Source: Zea mays (lineage: Eukaryota > Streptophyta > Magnoliopsida > Poales > Poaceae). Taken from it: 64,000 bases of DNA. The stretch's first letter is position 1; the number at the start of each line of letters is the position of its first letter. The stretch is from assembly GCF_902167145.1 (NCBI RefSeq), contig NW_023366874.1, positions 1 to 64,000 of the forward strand. Direction: 5' to 3'. The position numbers were made by a program, and so were the translations under genes. Below are positions 38,621 through 47,631 of the stretch, in pieces. Below the pieces are notes generated by a model that was not told the origin of the DNA, did no database searches, and was given only the letters and a program-made list of their open reading frames with translations.

Positions 38621-38840
38621 TGTTGGGCCCATGCTTCGTTGCGCCGAAGGTCTTGCGTGAAGAAGCAGCTTCGGCTGAAATCGTCCCCAGGAAATGGCCG
38701 AAGGTTCCTTTTTATAGAGCTTCGGCGTTGCAAACCGACATAAAGATAGAATGACCTTTTTATCCATAGAGGTCTAAGATAATGTTGTAAACTTTTGTAA
38801 AGGGCATAATTGTAATTCGTCACAGGCTGCGTCCTGTGTC

Positions 38841-38848
38841 TATAAATA
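38841..38848 (+). promoter_or_regulatory. TATA box of the Tat 5' LTR with adjacent palindrome
   Basis: TATAAATA, followed at 38852-38873 by a perfect inverted repeat with 9-bp arms, GAACAGTAC and GTACTGTTC, separated by CCCC. The palindrome sits about where transcription should start. Same arrangement at 47266-47298 in the 3' LTR. Confidence 0.75.
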
Positions 38849-38953
38849 GATGAACAGTACCCCCGTACTGTTCACGCGGACTTGGCATTTGCTTTTGCGT
38901 CACGCTTGTACTTTTTACCTTCTCTCAGGACCGAAGGTACATTTGTAATTTGA

Positions 38954-38994
38954 AATCATTTCTATTTTTCCATGTTAATAAAATAGAAATGATT
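38954..38994 (+). terminator. Candidate poly(A) signal inside a 15-bp hairpin (Tat 5' LTR)
   Basis: Arms at 38954-38968 and 38980-38994 are perfect complements around an 11-nt loop, and AATAAA at 38977-38982 lies at the loop/stem edge. In the 3' LTR the copy is at 47379-47419, where it would act in 3'-end formation. Function is inferred from position only. Confidence 0.45.
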
Positions 38995-39207
38995 CTATGA
39001 TGATGCTTATATTATATTTCATGCTTTATATGAGTCCTTCGTCATTACTTGTTATGTTTACGAAGGTATGTCTCTTATGACCTTCGTCCGAAACTCATTA
39101 TTTCCCGAAGGGACATAATGCTTCGAAGGACGAAGGACTTTAACACTTAACACTTTTTATGTTGCCTTGTTCTTAACTCTTAGCATTTGAGAACAAGTCC
39201 CCAACAT

Positions 39208-39225
39208 TGGCGCCCACCTCCGGTG
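39208..39225 (+). other. Primer-binding site, Tat element
   Basis: TGGCGCCCACCTCCGGTG, 1 nt after the 5' LTR. Its TGG start matches the complement of a tRNA CCA end, as for other grass gypsy elements; I do not assign the tRNA. Confidence 0.65.
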
Positions 39226-39250
39226 AACTCACTTCCACTTTTCTGAGCTG

Positions 39251-42200
39251 ATGGCTTCGTTCAACAATCAAGCTGGAGTTGCTTCGGACCCGAAGCTGGT
39301 GCTCCCGATCACAGGTGGCTCGTCCTCAGAGCCAGCTAACAAGAGGCAGAAGAAGGAAGCGCAGAGAAGAGTACAGCATGTTGGGGTGCAAGGACCCTTC
39401 ATCAAATCAAGATGGTCTCACATTCCTATTACCTTCTCTCAAGAGGACCTTCAGCTCAAAGATTACCCACACAACGATGCCATGGTTATCTCTTGTGTTA
39501 TCAAAGGATTTCTGGTTCACAATGTCTTGGTCGATACAGGCAGTGCAGCTGACATCATATTTGCTAAAGCCTTCAGACAAATGCAAGAGCCAGAAGATAA
39601 GATTCATGATGCTACACATCCTCTTTGTGGCTTCGGAGGAAGACTGATTGTAGCACTGGGCAAGATCACCATGTCAGTAACCTTCGGATTCATCAACAAC
39701 ACTAGAACTGAGCAAGTTGTGTTTGACATTGTTGACATGGAATATCCTTACAATGCAATTATTGGTCGTGGTACTCTTAATGCCTTCGAAGCAATCCTTC
39801 ATCCTGCCTATCTTTGCATGAAGATACCTTCGGACCAAGGGCCTATTGCTATCCATGGAAGCCAGGAAGCTGCTAGAAGGGCCGAAGGAAGCTGGACCGA
39901 CTCCAAGGCAATCCATAATATAGATGGAACTGAAGCTTGTGAACAGTACAAATTCAGAAGGGAGAAGGCAGCTTCAGCAGATCAGCCGAAGCCCATGCTA
40001 TTGTGTGAGGACATAGCAGAGCAGAAGGTGCTGTTGGGCTCGCAATTATCTGAAGACCAGGAGAAAACCTTGATAAGGTTTTTATTCAACAACAAAGATG
40101 TTTTTGCATGGTCGGCTAATGATCTCTGTGGAGTAAATCGGGATGTTATTGAACATTCGCTCAATGTTGACCCATCCTTCAGACCCCGAAAGCAGAGGCT
40201 TCGGAAAATGTCTGATGACAAGGCCGAAGGGGCTCGCAATGAAGTAAAAAGACTCCTCAGTGCAGGAGTTATCAGAGAAGTAAAGTATCCAGAGTGGCTA
40301 GCTAACACTGTTATGGTGAAGAAGGCCAATGGCAAGTGGAGAATGTGTATCGATTTCACAGATCTCAACAAGGCTTGTCCGAAGGACGAATTCCCGTTGC
40401 CAAGGATAGACTCTCTAGTCGATGCAGCAGCTTCTTCAGAGCTCATGAGTCTCTTGGACTGTTACTCAGGATATCATCAAATCTGGATGAAAAAGGAAGA
40501 TGAGCCGAAAACTAGCTTCATAACTCCAAGTGGCACGTATTGCTATCTTCGGATGCCTGAGGGGCTCAAAAACGCTGGAGGAAGTTTCAGCAGAATGACT
40601 GCGAAGGTTCTTCAGTCTCAAATAGGCAGAAATGTGTTGACCTATGTTGATGACATTATCGTCAAAAGCACGAAGCAGGAAAATCATATTGTTGATCTGC
40701 AGGAGACCTTCGCCAGCTTCAGACAAGCTGGTTTGAAGCTGAATCCAGAGAAATGTGTCTTCGGAGTAAAGAAGGGTAAATTTCTTGGATGCTTGGTTTC
40801 AACAAAGGGAATCGAAGCTAATCCAAATAAAATCGAAGCTATACTTCGAATGGAGCCACCAACTACAAGAAAAGGGGCCCAAAGATTGACAGGAAGGCTG
40901 GCATCTCTCAACAGATTTATATCCAGATCAGCAGAAAGAAACTTACCATTTTTCGAGGTGCTGAAGTCAGCCGAAGTCTTTCAATGGGGCCCAAGTCAAC
41001 AAAAAGCCTTCGAAGAGTTGAAGCAATACTTGATAGATCTCACAACATTAACTCCGCCAACGCCAGGGGCTCCTCTGTTGTTATATGTGGCAGCTTCGCA
41101 CTCAGCAGTAAGTGCGGCGCTTGTCCAGGAGAAGCTTTATGGCCAGCTCAAGAAGCAAGTTCCAGTGTATTTTGTATCTGAGGTCCTTAGTGTCTCAAAG
41201 AAAAATTATACAGAGCTGGAGAAGGTATTATATGCCGTTTTAATGGCATCCAGGAAGCTTCGGCATTATTTTCAGGCATACAATATCATTGTTCCTTCTT
41301 CACAGCCGTTGAAGGATATAATGAGAAATAGAGAAGCTACTGGACGGATTGGGAAATGGGCTGCAGAGCTCAACGAATTTTACATTGATTATGTGCATAG
41401 ATCTTCGATCCAGTCTCAAGCATTGGCAGATTTCATTGCCGACTGGACGCCAGGGGCTCAGGATGAAGAAGCAAATAAAGATGCCGAAGTGTGGACAGTG
41501 TTTTGTGATGGCTCTTGGGGAATCTTCGGAGCAGGTGCAGCTGCTGTGTTAGTTTCACCATCCAAGGTCAAAACTTGTTATGCAGCAAGACTTGATTTCA
41601 GCTGCACGAACAATATTGCTGAGTACGAAGCCCTGCTTCTGGGCCTTCGGAAATTAAAGGCAATGGGAATCAGAAGGGCAATTCTTAAAACTGATTCCCA
41701 GGTGGTTTCGGGTCATGTTGACAAAAGTTGCAAGGCTAAAGATCCGAAGCTTGAAAAATATCTAGATACGGTCCGAAGGATCGAAGCATCCTTCGAAGGA
41801 TTCTCTGTCAAGAATATTCCTCGAGGACAAAATGAGCATGCTGATTTGCTAGCTAAGTCTGCGGCACAGGGGCTGCCGTTACCTTCGGATGTGTTCTTCG
41901 AAACAATAAAGGCACCTTCAGTGGAGCTCCTTGAAAGAGCAGTCCTCAACATATCTCCTGTTTACAGCGAAGATTGGAGAACTGAAATAATCTCTTACCT
42001 TCAGGGTAAGTTCCTTTCAGATGACGAAGCTTACAATAAAAGAATAGAGGCAAGAGCTCGTCCGTATGTCATGATAGAAGGGGAATTATACAAACATGGA
42101 GTTTGCGCTCCGCTGCTCAAGTGCTTATCTAGAGCCGAAGGTATAGAGTTGATGAAAGAGATACATGCAGGCCTGTGTGGATCCCACATCGGATCCAGGC

Positions 42201-43204
42201 CATTACTTGGGAAAGTCTTCCGCCAAGGGTTTTATTGGCCGAAGGCAGCTTCGGATGCGGCGGAGTTAGTGCAAAAGTGCGAAGGTTGTCAGAAATGTGC
42301 AAGAGATCAAAAACAACCTTCGTCTTTGACACAACTGATACAACCCATCTGGCCATTGCAAAGGTGGGGCCTTGACTTGTTGGGTCCATTACCACCGGCT
42401 CAAGGGAATCTAAAATATGTTATAGTGGCTGTGGAGTATTTTTCCAAGTGGATTGAGGCGAAGCCATTGGCCACAATAACTTCGGCCACTGTCCAAAAGT
42501 TTTTCTGGCAGAATATTGTCTGTCGCTTCGGGGTACCGAAGGCAATCACTGTAGATAATGGAACGCAGTTTGACTCCGAAGCTTTTAGAAATTTCTATGA
42601 TCAAATTGGAACGAAGATCCATTTTGCATCAGTCAGGCATCCGGAGTCAAATGGGCTCGTTGAAGGGGCCAACGGCATTATAATGACAGGAATAATGAAG
42701 TTAATCTTCAATCAACCCAGGGGAAAGTGGCCAGATCAGTTAATCAAAGTGGTGAGGAGCCACAATACAACAACATCAAGGTCTACAGGCTTTACCCCAT
42801 TCAAATTATTATTCGGTGACGAAGCAATAACTCCGGAGGAAGCAAAAGCTGGATCAATAAGAGTAGTAGCTTCGGTAGAATCAGGTCCCGAAGATGCTTG
42901 CCTTGTGGAAAAGGATGCTTTAGAAGGGATCAGGCTTCAGGCCATGGAGAATATCAATAAATATCAGGCTGAAACAGTTAAATGGCGAGATAGAAAAGTC
43001 CGGCTAAAAAATATTGAGCCGGGACACTTGGTGCTTCGGAGAGTGGCTAACCCAGATACAGTGGGTAAGCTACAGTTGAAATGGGAAGGACCATTCTTAG
43101 TAGTATCTTCGTCAAGGCCTGGATCGTACAGATTGAAGGACATGGATGGCAACGAAATTCCAAGGTCTTGGAATGCGGATGAGCTTCGGCGATACTATGT
43201 ATAA
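39251..43204 (+). CDS. pol: Tat-lineage Pol polyprotein (1317 aa) with short gag-like leader
   Basis: Retrotransposon enzymes in gypsy order. Protease DTG at residues 95-97; reverse transcriptase about 330-500 with YVDD at 465-468; gypsy RNase H about 595-690; a second, archaeal-type RNase H about 748-875 starting at FCDGSW (D753) with AEYEAL, KTDSQ and NEHAD motifs; integrase zinc-binding region near the paired cysteines of CEGCQKC; integrase core D1042, D1102, E1138 with 35 residues between the last two. The ATG lies only 44 bp after the LTR, and about 50 residues of leader precede the protease region, so the usual gag of several hundred codons with a zinc knuckle is absent. The leader is probably a gag N-terminus joined in frame to the protease by a deletion (inference). 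No stop or frameshift is seen. Confidence 0.92.
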   Translation: MASFNNQAGVASDPKLVLPITGGSSSEPANKRQKKEAQRRVQHVGVQGPFIKSRWSHIPITFSQEDLQLKDYPHNDAMVISCVIKGFLVHNVLVDTGSAADIIFAKAFRQMQEPEDKIHDATHPLCGFGGRLIVALGKITMSVTFGFINNTRTEQVVFDIVDMEYPYNAIIGRGTLNAFEAILHPAYLCMKIPSDQGPIAIHGSQEAARRAEGSWTDSKAIHNIDGTEACEQYKFRREKAASADQPKPMLLCEDIAEQKVLLGSQLSEDQEKTLIRFLFNNKDVFAWSANDLCGVNRDVIEHSLNVDPSFRPRKQRLRKMSDDKAEGARNEVKRLLSAGVIREVKYPEWLANTVMVKKANGKWRMCIDFTDLNKACPKDEFPLPRIDSLVDAAASSELMSLLDCYSGYHQIWMKKEDEPKTSFITPSGTYCYLRMPEGLKNAGGSFSRMTAKVLQSQIGRNVLTYVDDIIVKSTKQENHIVDLQETFASFRQAGLKLNPEKCVFGVKKGKFLGCLVSTKGIEANPNKIEAILRMEPPTTRKGAQRLTGRLASLNRFISRSAERNLPFFEVLKSAEVFQWGPSQQKAFEELKQYLIDLTTLTPPTPGAPLLLYVAASHSAVSAALVQEKLYGQLKKQVPVYFVSEVLSVSKKNYTELEKVLYAVLMASRKLRHYFQAYNIIVPSSQPLKDIMRNREATGRIGKWAAELNEFYIDYVHRSSIQSQALADFIADWTPGAQDEEANKDAEVWTVFCDGSWGIFGAGAAAVLVSPSKVKTCYAARLDFSCTNNIAEYEALLLGLRKLKAMGIRRAILKTDSQVVSGHVDKSCKAKDPKLEKYLDTVRRIEASFEGFSVKNIPRGQNEHADLLAKSAAQGLPLPSDVFFETIKAPSVELLERAVLNISPVYSEDWRTEIISYLQGKFLSDDEAYNKRIEARARPYVMIEGELYKHGVCAPLLKCLSRAEGIELMKEIHAGLCGSHIGSRPLLGKVFRQGFYWPKAASDAAELVQKCEGCQKCARDQKQPSSLTQLIQPIWPLQRWGLDLLGPLPPAQGNLKYVIVAVEYFSKWIEAKPLATITSATVQKFFWQNIVCRFGVPKAITVDNGTQFDSEAFRNFYDQIGTKIHFASVRHPESNGLVEGANGIIMTGIMKLIFNQPRGKWPDQLIKVVRSHNTTTSRSTGFTPFKLLFGDEAITPEEAKAGSIRVVASVESGPEDACLVEKDALEGIRLQAMENINKYQAETVKWRDRKVRLKNIEPGHLVLRRVANPDTVGKLQLKWEGPFLVVSSSRPGSYRLKDMDGNEIPRSWNADELRRYYV

Positions 43205-43400
43205 CATGATGTAATTTTTTATGTTTTTTCTTTTCTTTTTCATGGCACCCTTTTCCTTTCCGAAGGGGGAGAAAGGTTTTTAATGGGGCCATCATGTGTA
43301 ATTTCCTTTTTTAGTCTTATAAGAGCAAAATCCCCCAAAAAATGTAAATGTAACAGCTGAGAACGCACCATCGAGTGCAGAAACTGAAAAAGAAAAAAGA
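43205..43400. other. Short spacer after Tat pol
   Basis: AT-rich sequence between the pol stop and the 60-bp repeat, containing TTTTTTCTTTTCTTTTTC-type pyrimidine runs. No gene is seen in it. Confidence 0.5.
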
Positions 43401-43798
43401 GAAGAAGCTCCAAAGACGTTCCTAAGGGAATGCAGAGCTTATACCGCCTAAGTAAAAGGCGAAGAAACTCCAAAGACGTTCCTAAGGGAATGCAGAGTTT
43501 ATACCGTCTAAGTAAAAGACGAAGAAGCTCCAAAGACGTTCCTAAGGGAATGCAGAGCTTATACCGCCTAAGTAAAAGGCGAAGAAACTCCAAAGACGTT
43601 CCTAAGGGAATGCAGAGTTTATACCGTCTAAGTAAAAGACGAAGAAGCTCCAAAGACGTTCCTAAGGGAATGCAGAGCTTATACCGCCTAAGTAAAAGGC
43701 GAAGAAACTCCAAAGACGTTCCTAAGGGAATGCAGAGTTTATACCGTCTAAGTAAAAGACGAGGAAGCTCCAAAGTCGTTCCTAAGGGAATGCAGAGC
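43401..43798. repeat. 60-bp minisatellite organised as 120-bp dimers
   Basis: About 6.6 copies of a 60-bp unit (GAAGAAGCTCCAAAGACG... through ...GTAAAAGGC) at an exact 60-bp period. Two alternating versions, GAGCTT/CCGCC/AAGGC and GAGTTT/CCGTC/AAGAC, make a 120-bp higher-order unit. Because 60 is divisible by three both strands stay open, which explains the long frames here. Tandem repeats between pol and the 3' LTR are known in Tat/Ogre elements and can seed satellites. Confidence 0.93.
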
Positions 43799-43934
43799 TG
43801 ATGTGTGGTTGATTCCAAGGAAATAATGGTTGAGTGTGGCTTCGGTTATATGCTTTGGACATTCATTCGCACATTACATCATAGCATTTGCATTCATAAG
43901 CATTCATTCATAGCATTTGTGTTCCTAAGTGGTT

Positions 43935-44104
43935 GCTTCGGCAAAAGGAAGAAGTGGTCTTTTATGTTCCGTTATGTACAAAAAAGAAAAAGCTTCGGCA
44001 AGAGGAAGAAGCGGTCTTTTATGTTTCGTCATGTACAAAAAAGAAAAGCTTTGGCAAAAAGAAGAAATGGTCTTTTATGCTTCGTTGTGTACGAAAAGAA
44101 GGGA
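43935..44104. repeat. 57-bp imperfect triplication
   Basis: Three copies of a 56-57 bp unit beginning GCTTCGGCAAAAGGAAGAAG at 43935, about 43992 and about 44048, each containing GGTCTTTTATG and a GTACAAAAAAG-like segment. The copies differ by several substitutions, so this is older than the 60-bp array. I see no gene in 43800-44313. Confidence 0.85.
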
Positions 44105-44313
44105 AGGTGTTTTTTTCGCCTTCGGCTCAAAATACTGATTTCGTCCACATCAAAGCGTCTCAATAAAAGGGTAAGAATATATTACAAGGTATGAACAAAG
44201 TTCCTTGAGAATAGATTAATTGTATTTACAAAAAGTTGTTACAAATTCTCCTGAGTTTTTTCTAGTCTACTCCTATTAATCTTCGTCAGGTTTCTGCTTC
44301 GGCGGCATATCCT

Positions 44314-46176
44314 TTAAGTATCACCTTCAGCTTCGTCATCCTACATGAATCAAGGTATCCCGAGTAAAAATCAAGTGTGAAGGAGAAGGTAAGTACAAAG
44401 TATGATTTCTTACTGGTTCAAGATGACTTCGAGCTTCGTCCCCAGCCTTCTCTCGCCCGCCTTTTGTCCATATCATTTTTATGAATCTATTTGAGATGCT
44501 CCGGGCGAGGTCAGGAATGTCGTCGAGAATTGATGGAGACAGGGCGAAGTTGGGCCTGTTGACAATCTTTCCATGCTCGCAGCCAGCCTTCAGGAATGCT
44601 GCAGCAGTACCCCGAGAAGCTACCCAGGCACAGAAGTCACCGTGCCCAGCTATAACTTCGTCAAGTTCTTCAATTTCAGCTTCGATATGATCGAAGGCTT
44701 TTGGTAAATCTTCATCCGAAGGGGTAAATTTCCCGCTGCTGGCTCCAACTGAGTAAAAGATCTTCTTTAGTTGTTGGATACAATTGTTGCTAAAATTCAA
44801 GCATTTATCCTGAAGGCTTGTTAATGATTTCTTCAAATTTGAGTTGGCTTGGACTTCGGCTTCAAGTTTAGAATTAAGCTCTAGCTTTTCTTGTTCAAAC
44901 TGTTTTGATTGACCGATAAGCTTCGAATTCAATTCTGATATTTTAGCTTCGGTCTCTGCCAGCAAGCCTTCGGTTGATTGAAGTTCGAAGTCTTTCTTTT
45001 CAATGATGACTGATTGTTCTTTTATTTTGCTCTCCAAATTTCCAATTATAGCTTCGTGTTTTTTGTCCTCTAAATCCTGCTGCATCTTCAGAGCTTTGCT
45101 CAGTAGCATGCTCTGCACAAAAACAGTTTTCGTTAGTAACATTTTCATTATCCAAAGCAATAAGGAACAGAGAAAAGATTGTTTACCTTGAAATTGGAAT
45201 AAAATAAGCTGCCGACGATATGCTGTCGTCGGTAGCGGCTGATATCTATCTCTAGCTTCGGAAAACCGATACTCTTTGACAGAGTACCGATGACCTTAGC
45301 TCCGGTTTGGTCTCGAATGCAGCCTAATTTTTCATCGTCCACACCTCCGAATAGAAGAGCTCCTGGCCTGTATCCGCAAGATTTGGCATAGTCTTTTAGC
45401 TCTTCTATTTCGTCCTCCGAAAGTTTTTGCCCAATTAAATTTTGAAATGTGCAGGCTTCGTCGTCCGAAGCGACTTCGGCTATTTCTTTCCCCTTCTCAG
45501 GCACTGCGGCCATGACTTTTTTAGCAGCAGCGGCAGCTTCTTCTGCAGCCATGTCTTCTAAAATTTTGTCGATATTCTCAATGGTAGTCTCTAAGTTCAC
45601 ATCTTCGGCTGTAGCGGCTTCGGTAGCCGCGACCTCCGAAGGTGCGACTTCGACGTTTGTTGTGTCTTCAGCAGCTGCTGTTTTCTGAATTGATGCTCTC
45701 GGTGGCGTCTTGTCAATAACTTCTGTTACGGCAATATTTCTTTGCCTTTTTGCTTTGGTTATCTTCGTTTTTTCCGGCTCCGCCACCTTTTGAAAAAGCT
45801 TCGTCAGTCGAGGCCCTAATGGACTTAGCTTCGTGGGCATGGGTTCAGTCATTACCTTTAGAATTTCCTCCACGTCGCTGGTAGAAGGTGGTGTGGGGGT
45901 CCCCTCTCCTTCGGATAGTTTTCGCTTTGGAGTTGATATTTTTCTCTTGACAATTTTCTTCTTTTTTGGTGGTTGTTCTTCATCCTTGTTTAAAGCTTCG
46001 GCCTCTCTTTTTCTTCTCTGGCCCTCAGCATCCTTGTTCAGCTGCGCATAGTCAGGATATTCGAAGCCCAGTGCATCAAGCACTCGGTTCAGCCTTCGCT
46101 TCGGACGGGTACCGAAGGCTGCTGTCATCAGTTGATCTTCTTTTTTCGAATAATTTCCAAGAATTTCATTACACAT
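44314..46176 (-). CDS. Antisense accessory gene of the Tat element, spliced (predicted 571 aa)
   Basis: Three exons on the strand opposite pol: 45187-46176 (330 codons), 44414-45112 (233 codons), 44340-44314 (8 codons and stop). Intron 1 (45186-45113, 74 nt) has AAG|GTAAAC, a perfect TACTAAC branch site and TTTTTGTGCAG; intron 2 (44413-44341, 73 nt) has CCA|GTAAGA and CATGTAG. Both are phase 0, and joining removes the stops between the frames. The protein has an N-terminal segment with EILGNY and RRLNRVLDALGF, a basic PPKKKKIVKRK stretch that could be a nuclear signal, an Ala/Glu-rich middle, a coiled coil (first half of exon 2), and an acidic end. It resembles the 'putative gypsy type transposon' (Transposase_28) proteins carried antisense by Tat elements; their function is unknown. 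The ATG used overlaps the stop of the upstream frame. Confidence 0.6.
45113..45186 (-). other. Predicted intron 1 of the antisense gene, 74 nt
   Basis: GT...AG on the minus strand with a TACTAAC branch site (plus-strand 45132-45138) about 20 nt before the AG. The length is not divisible by three, which matches the frame change between the flanking coding segments. Confidence 0.7.
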
Positions 46177-46613
46177 CACCTCAATATCTTCGCAACAATC
46201 TCGTGAACAGGGAATCTTAGCCTAGCCTTTAAAAAGCTTTTGAAGATGACAACCTCGTCCTTCTCTGGCTTCGGGGTGGTCTCTTCTCCCCCGAAGCGAA
46301 GTAGCTTCTTCTGATCTTCACTGAAAAAACCTGCTTTCATCATCTTGGCGAGATCAACCTTTGAAACAGTCGATTTTCCGAAGTCTAGGTGGCTGGGTTT
46401 GCTGGGCATGGCAATACGGTAGTCATCTTCGGAGTCGGTTTCTTCAATGTTCCCTTCTCCTTCGGCAGCTGTCGGGTTTGCTCCGGCAGCAGCCATTTCT
46501 TCCGTAGTCACCAGTCCGGAGCGCTGCATCGCTTCGGAGATGGGCACAGTCTCCGAAGCTTCAGTTTCGTCCCCCTCACGCTCAACCCTAGCTGTAGAGC
46601 GAACTCTGGCCAT
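46176..46613 (-). pseudogene. N-terminal part of the antisense gene, frame-broken (145 codons)
   Basis: Opens at the ATG at 46613 (MARVRSTARVEREG), continues through an acidic Glu-rich stretch to FLKARLRFPVHEIVAKIL and stops at 46176-46178. The segment DEVVIFKSFLKARLRFP matches the start of the Transposase_28-like domain, which normally runs on for more than 100 residues. Here it ends almost at once and the next frame begins, overlapping as TGATG. I infer that an internal deletion removed the domain core and broke the frame. Reinitiation at the overlapping ATG would be the only simple way to express the downstream part from the same RNA. Confidence 0.6.
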
Positions 46614-47045
46614 TTAATTATGAACTTGTGAAACTTTAATACTTTTTTCTCCGAAGCAGGCTTCAAGATGGAGCTTCGTTCAAACCTGACAAACAAGCTT
46701 CGGTGATGGTTAAAAATTTTGGCAGCAAAACAGTGCAAATAGCAGTAAATGCTGTGGTAACTTCACACCTACTCGTCTGTTTATATAGTGCTGCAGGTAA
46801 GAAGGCGAAGCGGCAGGGTTTTTACACCAGGCGGGCAGTAACTTGTACTCGCTGCGCAGTGGACCGCAAAGACCAAACAGTGACTCTGCAAGGTGGGACC
46901 GACACGATCTCGGGAAATGAATCGTTTCTCGGCAACGAGCTCAGGGAAGGTGTTTTTTGGACCTTCGGCTTCCCGAAGCTTGAGAGGATTTTTTCACGGT
47001 TCAAGCTCGTTACGAAAAACGATCTAGCGCCGCGAAAGGGGCTAC
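46614..47045 (-). promoter_or_regulatory. Putative promoter region of the antisense gene
   Basis: This 432-bp stretch between the antisense ATG and the 3' LTR has no supported gene. On the minus strand it has CTATATAAA at 46788-46780, 167 bp before the ATG at 46613, a plausible TATA box with a leader of about 130 nt. Promoter activity is inference. Confidence 0.45.
47034..47041 (+). other. Candidate polypurine tract, Tat element
   Basis: GAAAGGGG ends 4 nt before the 3' LTR (CTAC intervenes). It is short and not directly adjacent, but it is the only purine run at the expected place. Confidence 0.5.
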
Positions 47046-47631
47046 TGTTGGGCCCATGCTTCGTTGCGCCGAAGGTCTTGCGTGAAGAAGCAGCTTCGGC
47101 TGAAATCGTCCCCAGGAAATGGCCGAAGGTTCCTTTTTATAGAGCTTCGGCGTTGCAAACCGACATAAAGATAGAATGACCTTTTTATCCATAGAGGTCT
47201 AAGATAATGTTGTAAACTTTTGTAAAGGGCATAATTGTAATTCGTCACAGGCTGCGTCCTGTGTCTATAAATAGATGAACAGTACCCCCGTACTGTTCAC
47301 GCGGACTTGGCATTTGCTTTTGCGTCACGCTTGTACTTTTTACCTTCTCTCAGGACCGAAGGTACATTTGTAATTTGAAATCATTTCTATTTTTCCATGT
47401 TAATAAAATAGAAATGATTCTATGATGATGCTTATATTATATTTCATGCTTTATATGAGTCCTTCGTCATTACTTGTTATGTTTACGAAGGTATGTCTCT
47501 TATGACCTTCGTCCGAAACTCATTATTTCCCGAAGGGACATAATGCTTCGAAGGACGAAGGACTTTAACACTTAACACTTTTTATGTTGCCTTGTTCTTA
47601 ACTCTTAGCATTTGAGAACAAGTCCCCAACA
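47046..47631 (+). repeat. Tat element 3' LTR, 586 bp
   Basis: Displaced by exactly 8425 bp from the 5' LTR, same length, and no difference seen on side-by-side reading. The target duplication GACCA follows at 47632-47636. Confidence 0.95.

Larger units (their letters stand above)
38621..39206 (+). repeat. Tat element 5' LTR, 586 bp
   Basis: Begins TGTTGGGCCC and ends TCCCCAACA, with TGTTGGG and CCCAACA as inverted ends. Rich in CTTCG and CGAAG, as is the whole element. It contains a TATA box, a candidate poly(A) signal and two perfect short hairpins. Confidence 0.95.
38621..47631 (+). mobile_element. Ty3/gypsy LTR retrotransposon, Tat lineage, 9011 bp, gag-deficient
   Basis: Complete element with two 586-bp LTRs and a GACCA target duplication. 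Pol has the gypsy order (protease, RT, RNase H, integrase) plus an extra archaeal-type RNase H and no recognisable chromodomain, which is the Tat signature (Grande, RIRE2, Cinful and Ogre relatives). As in other Tat elements, a gene on the opposite strand lies between pol and the 3' LTR. Unusually, a full gag is missing. I saw no difference between the two LTRs on reading them side by side, so the insertion is young compared with the surrounding duplications. It interrupts the second copy of the 3.5-kb satellite duplication, so it inserted after that duplication. Confidence 0.93.

Noticed and set aside
43240..43818. A 192-codon minus-strand frame and a 123-codon plus-strand frame with a 20-residue repeat
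   Set aside because: Both are translations of the 60-bp minisatellite, which is open in several frames because 60 is divisible by three.
44336..45160. ATG-initiated start of the coiled-coil antisense segment as an independent gene
   Set aside because: The first residues before the serine of QSMLLSK are translated intron sequence containing the TACTAAC branch site and TTTTTGTGCAG acceptor. A spliced exon explains the segment better.
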